This document shows, in pieces, positions 1 to 12,053 of a stretch of 64,000 nt of DNA (its first letter is position 1; each line of letters starts with the position of its first letter). The notes beneath the pieces were generated by a model. The model did not search any database and was not told where the DNA came from. It saw nothing but the letters and a program-made list of their open reading frames with translations. The DNA comes from Erigeron canadensis (lineage: Eukaryota; Streptophyta; Magnoliopsida; Asterales; Asteraceae). The stretch lies in NCBI RefSeq assembly GCF_010389155.1, contig NC_057763.1, forward strand, positions 44,808,645 through 44,872,644, given 5' to 3'. The position numbers and the translations under genes were made by a program.

Positions 1-1452
1 AGCCAAACTTATAGAAGATGCAACCAGTATTTTCCCTAATGCTAGACTTTTCACAGCTTACGGTTAGTTTATAATTATGTAAATGTTCCTCAAAGATATA
101 TGTAGCACATTTTATTTTTTTTGTTTCCGGTTGCTTATGGTTTTTTTTACTGAAAGGGATGACTGAGGGTTGTTCGTCCCTAACTTTCATGACGCTTCAT
201 GATCCTACAAAGCAAATAACTACAGACAGAAAGTTAAGTTTGGTCAACCAAGAGGGTGTTTGTGTAGGAAAGCCCGCCCCACATGTTGAGTTAAAGATCA
301 GCACCGATGGTTCAAGTCATGTTGGACAGGTATTAACGAGGGGGCCTCACCTAATGATTGGATATTGGGACCAGATTTCAGTGAAAGAAAATTTTGGCTC
401 TGAAGGCTGGCATGAAACTGGTGATATAGGGCGGATAGATGATAATGGTAACTTATGGCTTATTGGGCGTTTAAAAGGGCGCATCAAAAGCGGAGGAGAA
501 AACATTTATCCTGAAGAGGTAAGCGTCATGAAGTATGAACTTCCTAATATATTGAAAAAAAAAAAGTGACAACCACATTAAAGTGTATCTCTTGTTTCAG
601 AAAATCGGGAGTATAAGATTATCAGTTGTGAATATGTAGAGGTTTTGTTGACATGTTTGTCCTCTGTATCAATGTAGGTAGAAACTGTCATATTAAAACA
701 TCCTGGGATTTCTGCGATTGCAGTCGTTGGACTTCCAGATACCCGGCTAACAGAAATGGTGGTTGCTTGCATCCAATTAAACCACAACTGGACATGGGCA
801 GGTTCACGTTCAGACCACTTGGAAATAGATAACCAGCGTATATCCAGTGAAACCCTCCAGCAATTCTGTAGAACAAATAATTTGACAGGGTAAGTATGTC
901 CAAAATTACTGATAGATGTGCAACAGTGTGGAACTACTGGCAATCCGAACCATTTGCCTAAAAATGGGTTGATCTTAGTATTTTATCTCCAACAGATCAA
1001 ACAGGTGAAATGGGCTGACAAGGTCAAACAGTTTAAAAGTTAAAAGTGTTTCAAATATAAACCTACGTTCCTTTACCTAAATGAATTAATATTATTTATA
1101 TTAACAATATGGTGTTTCTGATCTTATTTTAATGATTTAAAAGCTTACATAAAATGGACGATATTTATGATAGGTCAACCAACCCGCCTCAACCATCTGG
1201 ATTGTATTAAATAATTATCTGTTTTGACTTGCTACTCAACCCATCTAGTTTGTTCCCTCTAGTTCAATACTTTGACTTGTCCATTATATTGATTTAACTC
1301 AAGGTCGTGTATTCATTTGCAGGTTCAAAGTTCCCAAAATATTCATAAGATGGAACAAGAAATTCCCATTGACAACAAGTGGCAAGTTAAGAAGAGATCA
1401 ACTCAAAGGAGAAGTCATGCTTCACTTAAAATTACTCCCGAGCAGTTTATAA
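1..1452 (+). CDS. AAE14: 2-succinylbenzoate--CoA ligase (AAE14/MenE type), C-terminal part
   Basis: This is the 3' end of a gene that begins before the window. Exons read as 1-62, 157-518, 678-889 and 1323-1452, all GT-AG with consistent phase, giving 254 residues and a TAA at 1450-1452. The product would join CoA to o-succinylbenzoate in phylloquinone (vitamin K1) synthesis. Visible adenylate-forming motifs are TAYGMTEGCSS, the GDIGRIDDNG stretch containing the conserved Asp, and GRLKGRIKSGGENIYPEEV, where the hinge and CoA-domain begin. The last exon carries the LTTSGKLRRDQL segment with the catalytic Lys typical of the family. The protein ends in Ser-Ser-Leu, a PTS1-like peroxisomal signal; AAE14 orthologues are known for dual plastid/peroxisome location. 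The N-terminal half, including any transit peptide, is outside the window. The general ANL-family call is certain; AAE14 rather than another acyl-activating enzyme is very likely from the motif spacing and the SSL end. Confidence 0.9.
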
Positions 1453-2340
1453 GGTGGCCATTTATGGCTATGCCCGGAATAGGGTAAACATATAGGAGTA
1501 CATATCAATTCCATTGTTTTCCATATAAGGTGAGAAATTCATTCTATCACATTGTTTAATACGTTTATAAGTATATTCCCGGAAACTTGTACACATAACG
1601 ACTTGTTTTGACGAGTTTTATAAAAGCTTATGAGTTCCAACCAGAAATAACCGCAGTGAATTCATAGTAATGGCAACTCATTGTAACAGTGGTTAGATCC
1701 AATTAATCTTTTTATACAAGATATAAGGCTATCTCTAATGAGGTGCCCTTAGATATCTTTGATATCCTTTACCGTTGAAGCTTGTCCAAAACTAAGAATT
1801 TTTTTAAGGATGCCCTTACTTGTCCTTACCTAATATATTTTTGTTTTTAGTAGACGTTAAAGGATATGTTAGGATGTTTGTATAGTTGGAGATAAAATTA
1901 TAAAATACGAAGGATTTATAAAGATTTGTAAGGATTTTTAAGGATATGATGTGACAGCTCAAGCACGTCTAAAGACGTCTTTAGCATTGGACATAGTAAG
2001 ATCAACTAACATGGTTGAACAGGTCAATAACTTTTACTTGAAAAGGACATACAAGTCAATGGTACATCCTGAAGAAAAATATATTTGGATAGGTCAAAAG
2101 GAAATGTAACAACTCCCATCATCAAAATAGCATGAAGAGAAGGGTAACTACCCCCATCAAACTAGTCAATAAACCTTTTTGTTTAGTACGAGTATTTATT
2201 TAACACAAGGATATCTTTCAATGGTATTTTTAGATCCAACTTTATTTTGGATTAATTTTAAAGAATCTCAATTCATTATTATTCGATAAACACTACTTTA
2301 TGAGATGAAATCAACTAATCATTGATTGCTTAGCTTCTTA
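1453..2340. other. Intergenic, 3' flank of AAE14
   Basis: No coding frame is recognised. It holds the presumed 3' UTR of the ligase gene and a candidate MITE at about 1727-1998, listed separately. Confidence 0.6.
1727..1998. mobile_element. Candidate MITE with CTATSTCYAATG ends
   Basis: The left end (CTATCTCTAATG) and the reverse complement of the right end (CTATGTCCAATG) match at 10 of 12 positions, followed by AAGGAT-rich AT sequence. Size and composition fit a Harbinger-type MITE. The target-site duplication is unclear, so the call is tentative. Confidence 0.35.
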
Positions 2341-2681
2341 AGCCGGTTCTTATAAGGAGGGGAGTCCTGGAGCTTCTTGTCTGCGAGCTCAACGCCACAT
2401 CATCCAGGACTCCTCTCGGGACTCTCCCTACTTATAAAAACAGCTTCTTTGAACTTCTTCGCCACATCATCAATTATTTATAATTTATCTCACACGTATA
2501 TATATATACACCACACATGAAACAAAAAAAATTAATAATAATACCCCACCTCTCATGCATCTTCCAACTTTTCCAAGAGGACTCTTACTTAAAGACGCAC
2601 CTTCACGACGCTCGCTATCTATAGTGTCTTGCGTCTAAGTGGTCAAGGACTCTCGCTGAAGACTCTTATAAAAACCGGCCT
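2341..2681. mobile_element. Tourist-like (PIF/Harbinger) MITE, copy 1
   Basis: The 341-bp element is bounded by inverted ends AGCCGGTTCTTATAA and, reverse-complemented from the right, AGGCCGGTTTTTATAAGAG. TTA lies immediately outside both ends (2338-2340 and 2682-2684), the target duplication expected of PIF/Harbinger elements. There is no coding capacity. The same sequence occurs in the opposite orientation at 6543-6881, with shared internal blocks such as GTGTGAGATAAATTAT and AATTGATGATGTG. Confidence 0.8.
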
Positions 2682-2684
2682 TTA

Positions 2685-5026
2685 AAAAACAGATGTGTTT
2701 TTTGTCAATTTATCAAAACACATCAGAATTTTAATTAATAGGGAGTATTTATTTAGAAAATATACATACAAAGTCAAAGATATTTCCAACCAAGAGAATT
2801 ATAGCACCACGCCCCCACCATCATTAACATAGTCAAAGAGAATGGTAACCACCCCATTAAAGTGATCAAACTTATAAACAACTTAGATCCTGATTTTGCA
2901 TTAATCATTTGGTTGATTATTAGCGTATTTATATGAAACAAAATCAGAAAATCTATATCCGACTTGATTTTTATTATAACCTCATAGATATGTGAGATTT
3001 CAATCTTTTACTCAGATACAAACAAGTAAACAACCTAATCAAGGTATAGTAGCTATTTTCAAATGTAAACATACAAAAGGTATAAAATGATAACATATAA
3101 ACTATCTTGAAGTTGGCTGTCAATATGTATAGTACGTCATAACAATATCAATTGGGGGTGAATAGGATCGGGTTTCTTTTTATGAAATTTAAATTTTATT
3201 ATGGATTTTTAATTTTTGTGTTTCTTTTGAATTTTTTTAATCAGCTTTTAAATTTTAGTTTTTTTAGTAAATTTCTAGTAACCACCTAGTGGGGTTAATA
3301 GTGAAATGGCCAACCATTTTGGTTGTATTATTAAGATTTTCTTAGAAAATCATTATGTTTTTATATTTATATATCAACATCTATACGTATTAACAGTTAT
3401 AACGCAACGACAAAACATCGATTAGATGGACGCTATCACGCTAAAGACAATGAATGATAGATCAAACGATTGCAGTCTGTTCTAAGACTTCACCATAATA
3501 TGATGAGGTGTCCCTATAACCATTATGTATCAAATATCGACTGTTTAATAAAATTTCGAACGCTAAACACGGCGAAAAGATATCCTCGTCTGCTTGTAAT
3601 TTGCAAACACTACGTGTGTGGTCGATAATGATAGCAGGTTGAAATAAAATGGTGGGAAAGCGTTGAAAGCCGTGGACGGAATTTTCAAAACTGAGTTAAA
3701 TGAATGTTTGGTCAAACATTCTACGAGTATTTAAAACGTTGCCATCATTGCTCTCCCTACACATCAGAAGCCCACAACTTCTTTCCTGTAATTATATTGT
3801 GTACATAATTACATATCATGTTTCATTACAATAAATAAACATTTAAGAAACTGAGAACCACATTAGATTAAAGTCTTTTTTAAAGTATTATTACGTATTG
3901 AAATTCTCAAAATATTAAGTTATTTAATTAAGTAAATACAAAAAGTTGATTACTTATTTTTGAATTGTATTCTCAACTTATTTACAATAGTCAAGAAAAA
4001 GGACACTATAACTTACTACTTGTTTTTGCCCACTACTAATTACTAAAGTCACCTTTCCTTCAAAGTGGATTTATGTTTTTATTCTCACAAATTCCACGCA
4101 AACATGCATACCCGTTATAACCTAGTTAGAATATATAATAGTGAATGAGTTCTTTCAACATTTAAAAGTTTGGTGTTAAATCAAATTTGAAATAAAATCC
4201 GTAAATTTTAATTAATATATGTAGTGATATATGATGATGGTCAGACAGCTTTGTCTTCGACTTTAAATTGTCTAAAGTGTATATAAACCTTGTGTTTTTT
4301 GTTAGTGACAAATTTTAAAAATAAAAATAATTATATAGAAAAAGTATAAAAATGATAAGATAAAAGGATATTACAATAATCATAGACTTTAAAATTCAAA
4401 GTTTCTAACCATGTTATAATTATAGAATATACTATATTATAATAGATAACCATAATAATGCATTTAACATATATTCATAAAATGTCGAGTGGATAAAGGA
4501 AAAGTAAATAAAAAAATTACTTAACGATAAAAAGGTATTGTGACAAAAGAATGAACATAGATACAAGGAGACAAAATCATCTCACTTTGGAAAAACTCAA
4601 AAAAGGTGCATCAACCTTTTTCCTTGGACACAAAATTCTAATGAGTAAACTTCATTGGTGTTAAACAGCTACATTTATATACAATTAGTTATGTATCAAA
4701 TAAATTCTAAAATTCTAAACAACTTAGAGCTAACAAAGTTAAAAGGTGTTGGTAGTTAATACTCAAACTGAAATGGGTACATTTTGTCATAGATAAAATT
4801 CCAATCCTTTTGCCTGAGAGAACTTTACTTACGGTGTGTTTATTGAAAGGTGTAAAATTGGGTAAGTTCTCAATTTTTATTCTCATTTTTCATCTTTTTC
4901 TTTTTTAAAAGATATCTTCTATTTTGCCTGAATTATATTCGTAGTAAAATCAGAATATAAATGAAATATGCACTTTACATTTTTTGTTCTAAATCTCCTT
5001 GGTTTAATATGTATGCAGCGTTATAA
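2685..5026. other. Intergenic, AT-rich, nothing recognised
   Basis: Roughly 2.3 kb without a credible coding frame, RNA gene or bounded repeat. It is probably old transposon-derived sequence. Confidence 0.5.
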
Positions 5027-5035
5027 TATTTTTAA

Positions 5036-5864
5036 GAGAAAATTACGTAAAGTAGCCAATTTCGTTGTAATTGTATCAAAATAGCCAAGTTTTTTTGGAT
5101 TATCACAAAATAGTCATATAAATCGCAATAATCTGTAAGAATCGCAATAAGATCATGAGAATCGCAATGAGATTCTTGAGAATCGCAATGAGATTCTGCT
5201 GAATATTGAGATTTTTTTTTTTTTTTGATTTCGTCAACAATAAATAAAAAAAACATACTAGTTTATTACAAAATCCATGAGTGCAAAGCTTCAGAATTTC
5301 GATAACAATTTAACTTCAATACCTAATAGGCTAATACAACACAACGTTTACATCAAAAATCCCCTGAATTAACAGTCCCGAAGAGAGATAAGTGTGATTT
5401 TGATTTGATTGGGATTTAAATTTCCCTTTTGATTTTGATAAATATCCATACTCTCTCGATGGAGTAAATGATGTTTGTGATGGCACAGGTGCGCCACAAG
5501 TCAACCTTGAATGACCATGTTCCTTGCAACGACTGCATGTTGTTGTCTTCTTCTCTTCACTCTTGAACGGTATAAACTGGTATATTTATTTATTTATTGT
5601 TGACAAAATTGCAAAAAATATAATAATAATAATAATAATAATAAAATACAGAATCTCAAGATTCAGCAGGATCTCATTGCGATTCTATGATCTCATTGCG
5701 ATCTGTCGATATTGCGATTCTCAATAATCTCATTGCGATTCTCATGATCTTATTGCGATTCTTGCAAATTATTGCGATTTAGATGGCTATTTTGTGATAA
5801 TCTAAAAAAACTTGGCTATTTTAGTACGATCGCAACGAAAATTGGCTATTGTCGCGATTTTCTC
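5036..5864. mobile_element. MULE-type foldback element with long terminal inverted repeats
   Basis: The 829-bp element starts GAGAAAAT and ends ATTTTCTC. It is flanked by a perfect 9-bp direct repeat TATTTTTAA at 5027-5035 and 5865-5873, the duplication length of Mutator-like elements. The inverted arms are about 220 bp each (about 5036-5250 against 5575-5864). They contain several copies of an AATCGCAATGAGATTCT-like unit, plus a (TAA)n tract at about 5621-5643. Short open frames inside are by-products of the repeat, not genes. No transposase is present, so it is non-autonomous. Confidence 0.85.
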
Positions 5865-6020
5865 TATTTTTAATTACATATATTATAAACTTATAATCCA
5901 AAAGGATAACTTGTTATCATCTTAGAATAACTTTTTTTTATAAGCGATAGAAAATAAACAATGTCTTTAATAGTTACCTTTTGAAAAAAATAAAAAAATA
6001 TATAATAAACAATGTCTTAA

Positions 6021-6498
6021 GGGGGTGTTTGGTAGCATAGAATCATGAAAAATTGAACTATAATAGAGAATAGAAATAGTGAGAAATATAATGAGTATTT
6101 AGAAAGATAATGGATTATGTTGTTTGGTACACACAACAAATGAATATAAAAAAATACAAAATTTTAAATAATAAAAAGTTTAATACATATAACATGTTCA
6201 AAACAAATAAAAATTTTCTCTTTTTTTTTCATTTTCACTCATTCTTCCACATTTCAAATGGCGATTTACTGGTAGAATAGTTAGGAGCTCTATTAAGGGC
6301 AAACTCAACATGAGTAAGCTTTAGACCTCAATCTTTCAGTGTTTTCTTCACCAGTGTCTTTGATAGCATACCAATATGTAGAGAATGGAGAGAATGAAAT
6401 TGATTCTCACTTCTCCATTCTTATTCCTTTTCTCCATTACAAAGGAAGTCCTCCCATTTTCTTTCTCCATTTTTCATTTCATCGTACCTAACACCCCT
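6021..6498. mobile_element. Tourist-like MITE with GGGGGTGTTTGGTA end
   Basis: The left end is GGGGGTGTTTGGTA and the reverse complement of the right end is AGGGGTGTTAGGTA. TAA flanks both sides (6018-6020 and 6499-6501). The GGGGTGTTTGG terminus and 3-bp TAA duplication are characteristic of Tourist/PIF-Harbinger MITEs. The 478-bp interior is non-coding. Confidence 0.7.
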
Positions 6499-6542
6499 TA
6501 AGTGATTTTTACACACAGTCCGTCTAGAAAAACAGTAAATAA

Positions 6543-6881
6543 GACCTTACCTTATAATGTCCCAAGGCTTGCGTCCTTGCGTCCTTGTGCTTGAGGACTC
6601 CGGATGCTATAAGCAGCGAGAGTCTTCGGAGGGAGTCCTTGGCCAAGAGTCCTCACCAAGAAGCTGAAGGATGCAAGGAGGTGGGGTCTGCAACATTAAT
6701 TTTTTTTTTGTTTTATATATGTGTAGTGTGTATATATGTGTGAGATAAATTATTTAATAATTGATGATGTGCAAAGAAGTTCCAAGAAGCTTTTCTTTAT
6801 AGACATGGAGATTCCTGATTGATGTCATGATGATGTGGTAGTCAAGAAACTGAGAGGACTCCCTTCTTATAAGCAAAGACC
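6543..6881. mobile_element. Tourist-like MITE, copy 2, inverted relative to 2341-2681
   Basis: The 339-bp element is flanked by TAA at 6540-6542 and 6882-6884. Its interior aligns with the reverse complement of 2341-2681 along nearly the whole length: GAGAGTC blocks, GAGGTGGGGT, the T-rich tract, TGTGTGAGATAAATTAT and AATTGATGATGTG. The terminal bases have diverged more than the core. Confidence 0.75.
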
Positions 6882-6884
6882 TAA

Positions 6885-8400
6885 CAAAACCAAAAAGTAA
6901 ATGTCGTCCTAGTCTGAAAAATAATGTTGTACTTAAAATATATTCAATTAAATTCTAACTTTTTCCGTATATTTTTTAAGCTTTATTATTGTTCGTGATC
7001 GATTTTGTTTGTTGATCGTTCTAACAGTAAAAATAAATGATTTAACCAAACTAATAACATAATAGTACAGTATTTGATATTATCTTGTATGTAGTACTTT
7101 GTAATGAGATTTGAGTAATGATAAATCTACATTAAATTTTTGACATATACAATAAATGTATATATTATATTGCACAATATACAACTGTATAAATCATGTA
7201 TTGTTGGAGATGACAAAAATTTATTGTAGATTTATCACTTCCATCTTTTAAAGGGAAGTTAAACTATATCTACATTATATTTACAAATTTATCTACATAG
7301 GATTAGTTAGTCAAATCCAAACATGATGCATAAAATATAGAAACAACTTTATAAATAGACGAATAATTTCTAATAAGAAATAAATAATATAAATGTTTAA
7401 CATTTGATGAATGAGAAACTCAAGTAAGACCAAAATGCAAAATAAAAAAGTAGGGAAAAGTATTTACTTTAATTTTTTGGCAAAACCCACATAAAACCCT
7501 ACAATCCAAATGAATTCTTTCTAAATGGGAGGGAGCCGAACCCTTCGGCTTTTTCATTTCCTTTCAAATAACCAATTAAATTATTCCACCTTATTTCAAC
7601 CCTCCAATCTTTTTTCAACTTTTTTTTAGTGGCAAGTGAAACTCCCAACTTTTTTTCACATTTTAATAATTTATCCTTAACATTATAAACTTTACATAAC
7701 TAACCCTTTTTAATTTATATCTTTTAACCAAATACATTACATTTCACTTAAAAACATTACATTTTAAAAGTAAAAACACACACGTACGTAATAAAAACAC
7801 ACAATGCATAACTTAAAAAAAATATAACTACCCTTCATCGTCATCATCGTTGATTAACATATTAGAAATTAATATGAAGTGTGTACTGTGTTTTTAAAAG
7901 TTAAAATGGGTAATAAATAAAGAAGAAAATTTTTTTTTAGCATAATTGCATTATGGTCCCTGACTCTTTCTCTCTTTCTCTTTCTGGTCCTCCAACGGTC
8001 ATCCCCTAGTTTAAGGGACTTGCCACTTCCAACCCCTCTCGTCTTCAACCCCGGCGAGTTCCCAGCTCGCGCAACCCAACTCGCCGCCATCTCGCTCCAG
8101 TTGCAGCCGAAGCTCGCCTCCATCTCGCCAGCTCGCTCCATCTCCCTCCTCCATCTCGCCCCGACTCCTTCCTCCTAAGTAACGTTAATAGCGAACATAA
8201 AGTTACCACAATTTATATTTTTACTGTAAACTACAGACTAGGATACCTATGTTGCAAACTTTAATGTTAATTAGAAAGCAATTTTTTCTTAGAATGTACA
8301 ATTGGTAAAGTGTTAAAAACATTTACAAAAAAACATTTATAAAAGGAGGAGGGGGGTAAAAAAAAGAAAAAAAGATGGGGGGAACGTCATACATAGTATA
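6885..8400. other. Intergenic upstream of the remorin gene
   Basis: AT-rich with no recognised gene. A CTCGCC-rich stretch near 8040-8165 stands out as GC-richer than its surroundings but shows no conserved protein frame. The segment from about 8400 to 8626 is the likely promoter and leader of the next gene, with a CT-rich tract followed by a TATATATA tract. Confidence 0.5.
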
Positions 8401-8626
8401 ATAATTGGTGTGATTCCTGTCTCTCTGTCAGCTTTCTTCCCCTTCCTCGCATCACCACCTCCTTCAAAATTTTCAGCACCTCCCATTTCTCTCTCTCTCT
8501 CATTATATTTTTTATATATAGATAGATATATATATATACACACACAAAAATATCTGTATATCTATAGGTGGCTATTCATTCACTACTACTACTATATTGT
8601 TGATTTACACAGAAGTAAAGAATCTA

Positions 8627-11600
8627 ATGGAGTACGAAAGGATTCACACTCACAAGCTTTCTCAGGTAAGTAAAATTATTTACTACCACAACTACTAGAG
8701 TACTATTCTTATTTACTGTTTTCTTTTTCCTGCCAAAACAATCCAATCAGTAAAATTAGCATCTCTGTTCCATTTTTTTTTCACTATACATACACGCAAT
8801 ATTATCTGTACTCATTCAGACTTACATGCTACTAATTGTACCTTTTTTTATAAAAAAAAAGTGTATATTAAAATAGTTTCTTTGTATTCAAATTTCTTTT
8901 CCATTTTTGTCCATCTTTTATATATAAAGGTTGTTTTTTTTTTATATATTTATACAACTCACATTCAAGATTCTTGATTTTGGTATGTAGAAATCCAATC
9001 TTTGAATACATATTTTGACTCAACACATTCAAGATTCTTGATTTTAGTATTTAAAAATCCAATCTTTAACTTTTTACATTTTAGTAAGTTTCTTTAACTT
9101 CAATTTGTTTTCCCTTTTAAGGCATCCTTATAAAGGTTTTATCTTTTTAAATTTTAATGAATCAATTCAAGATTTATGATTTTTTGGCATTTGAACAAGT
9201 CAAGTTTTAATTGTATGTAATTAATGAGGAAATTGTAATTTGCAGTAGAGGAAGCAAAATATGTATATGTATTAATTAAGATTAATATTAATGTATAGAA
9301 TATAATGTTGGGTTTTGAATGTAGGTTGGGATAATATCACCAAGTAAATTAAGGATGAAATTAATGGGCCAGAGAAAAAAAGATGGAGGATCATCAAAAA
9401 GTAATTCAGCAAGAACATCTCCTTCCAAACTTGAAGTTGATGATTCAGACTTTGTTAACAATAGTTTGTTAGCTTCAAATTCTGAGGAAGGTATGTGTTT
9501 TGTTTTTCTTTGTTGGACTCTGTCATATGTTATTTTATGCATAAATTTTTTTTAATGCTTTATATCAAAAACTACAATTCCTGAATTCCTAATCATAAAA
9601 CACAACTTTAAAGACATTAGATCTCTATGACTAGAGTGTGTTTATCTATAGCATATAAACAATGACAAATGCTTTTTGAATAAATATTTATCTTTTAACT
9701 TTATGACTAATTAGTAGTTTAAAATAAGAATGTCGGTACTTGCTTATTTTTAAGCAAGTGAGCACCTTGAAATAACCAATCCCAGACACCCCTTTAGTTT
9801 TTAAGTGTGTTGAATAAATGTCTATGAAAATTGATTATTATAGAGATTAGAGGTAAATGTAACATGAAATTACCTATGTTTCGCTTTTAACCAAACTGAT
9901 TGTCCTTCTCTAGTAGTTAAAGTCACAATTTGGACCACCTTGGATACATGCCCATCTTTAGCTTTTGGCAAAGTGTATTTTTTAAGCCCAAAGATGTGTG
10001 CTTTTGCGAGTGTGAGCTCAAACTGTTTTTTTTTTCTTCAAAAAGAACCATGACACTGACATATGGTAGTAAAGCTTGGAATGTGATTAGATTTGTGGGC
10101 CTAATTTTACAGTTTCTAGCATGGGGATATCATCAATAACATTCGATAGCTCACAAGTTGATCAGGGTCGTGGGCAGGCAAAAGATAATCCGAAAGAGAC
10201 TCGTTTGAAACCCCACCAGTTTCAGAAGATGGATTGCAGTAGTTCAAGTTCAGTTCATCCTATAAGATCATTGGACGATGAGAATCTAGATTATGATAGT
10301 AATGCTAGTTCTTCAAGCTTTGAATTCCACAAAGGCGAAAGATCAAACCATAATGCTATTTCAAGATCCTTGTTAAGACCTATGTCTTCAAAATGGAATG
10401 ATGCAGAAAAGTGGATAATTAATAGGCAAAACATGCAGAATCATAATTTAAAAAACAGTATGCAAAACCGAGCAAATCGGGGAGGCTTAGTAAATGGGAA
10501 TAGAGGTTCGTCTGAATCTGTTAGTTCAGTTAAACGGGTTGATTTTTGCCAACCCACATTACAAACGAGGACAGAGAAGTTCTCGTTTACAACCTCTGGT
10601 CTACAACACCTCCCTGTTTCGGGTCAAAGTAATGGAGGGAGTGAGTCAATCAATCCATGTCCTGAAAGTAAAGATTTAGAAGAAGTTGACACAAGGGAGT
10701 CATCATGTGGACCAAGCTCACATGAAGAGAATGCAGGTAAAATACACCTTTTACCTACCCTTCCCTTGGAACATTATTCTAGACATTGAATTTTCCTTAT
10801 CATTTTGATTGTAAGTTGCAATATGGTCATCTTGTACAAAGACATACTTGATAAAGGTGGGTGGACCTGCACGGAAGTTGGGGAAAAGAATTTGATTTAT
10901 ATTTTCTCTTTAAAATGCGTCGAAAATCATGCATCAGTGTATCTAATATCAAGTATAAATGTAGGTTGTCATGAAGTAAGATCCGTGTCAATGAGAGACA
11001 TGGGAACAGAAATGACACCGATTCCGAGTCAGGAACCTTCAACGACTTCCACCCCTATCGGTGCTACAACCCCGATTTTTAGTCCAAATTCTTCAATTCC
11101 ATCTACTCCTCGAAGAGGACCTACATCTACACCTGTAGAACACACCAATAGTGATGAATCACGGTATCCAAAAGAGTTGACCGAGCAAGAAGTCAAACTC
11201 AAAACCCGGAAAGAGATCCTACAACTTGGAGTCCAACTTGGGAAGATGAACATTGCAGCATGGGCAAGTAAAGAAGATATGGAAAAGAACATGTCAAGTG
11301 TTGAAGCCGACAATTTGGCAGAGGAGTCGTTGAGGATTGAATTTGAGAAACGGGCTGCTGCGTGGGAAGATGCTGAAAAATCTAAACATAATGCAAGGTA
11401 TGCCTTTTAAAAACATCTTAAACTAATCTTTTTACTTTCTTGACGTATTTCAATTGTAATTTTGTACTTAAATTTTATGTTCAGATTCATACGTGAAGAG
11501 ATCAAAATTCAAGCATGGGAGAGTCAGCAGAAGGCAAAACTTGAAGCTGAAATGAGAAGAATAGAGGTAATTTGACATCAGTCATTCTGTGCTTAAATGT

Positions 11601-12053
11601 CAAACTGGATGGGTTGGGTAAGCGGTAAAAACTGGGTCAATCTGGATACATATCAAAACGGGTCGGGTCATTTTTGGTTGATGTTAATGTCATTGCTAAA
11701 AATTAATATTTATCTTGTAGGTTGTAAGGAATATCTGTCAAATATTTATCATCATTATTATCATCTACATAGAAGTGCTTAAATAGTTTTAAGTGCAATT
11801 GCGGTTGATAATTTAAATTTATCAATGTTTATTTTTTTCAATTCAGGCTGAAGTGGAACAAAGGAGAGCCAATGCACAAGCAAAGATGTTGAAAAAGATT
11901 ACATTGACAAGGCAGAAATCAGAAAAGAAAAGGGCAGCAGCCGAAGCCCAAAAGAACAAGCAAGCTGCTCGGGCAGCAGCACAGGCGGAATACATTAGAC
12001 AAACAGGTCGCATTCCGCCATCCTCGCCCAACAGCTGTTGCGGTTGGTCGTAA
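8627..12053 (+). CDS. Remorin family protein (long type)
   Basis: Six exons are read: 8627-8665, 9325-9490, 10113-10736, 10965-11397, 11485-11566 and 11847-12053, coding for 516 residues. Remorins are plant plasma-membrane nanodomain proteins held on the inner leaflet. The C-terminal remorin domain is clear: AAWEDAEKSKHNARF, then a highly charged Ala/Lys/Glu/Arg coiled coil through the last three exons, and the terminal SCCGWS, whose paired Cys and hydrophobic end fit the C-terminal membrane anchor. The N-terminus MEYERIHTHKLSQ and the following IISPSKLRMKLMG are typical of the long remorins with disordered Ser/Pro-rich N-terminal regions; repeated Ser/Thr-Pro motifs near 11040-11120 could be phosphorylation sites. 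The acceptor of exon 3 (10113) was chosen because it alone keeps the frame open. Family call is secure; the subgroup is not determined. Confidence 0.9.
8961..9072. repeat. Diverged direct repeat in remorin intron 1
   Basis: ACATTCAAGATTCTTGATTT recurs at 8961 and 9025 (period 64 bp) with the following AAATCCAATCTTT also repeated. It is a local duplication inside the intron with no sign of function. Confidence 0.7.

Noticed and set aside
5032..5727. Two small open frames in opposite orientation
   Set aside because: Both are made of the AATCGCAAT repeat arms of the foldback element.
7869..8141. 90-codon minus-strand frame over a GC-richer CTCGCC stretch
   Set aside because: The sequence is repetitive and Ala/Arg/Gly-biased with no conserved motif or context.
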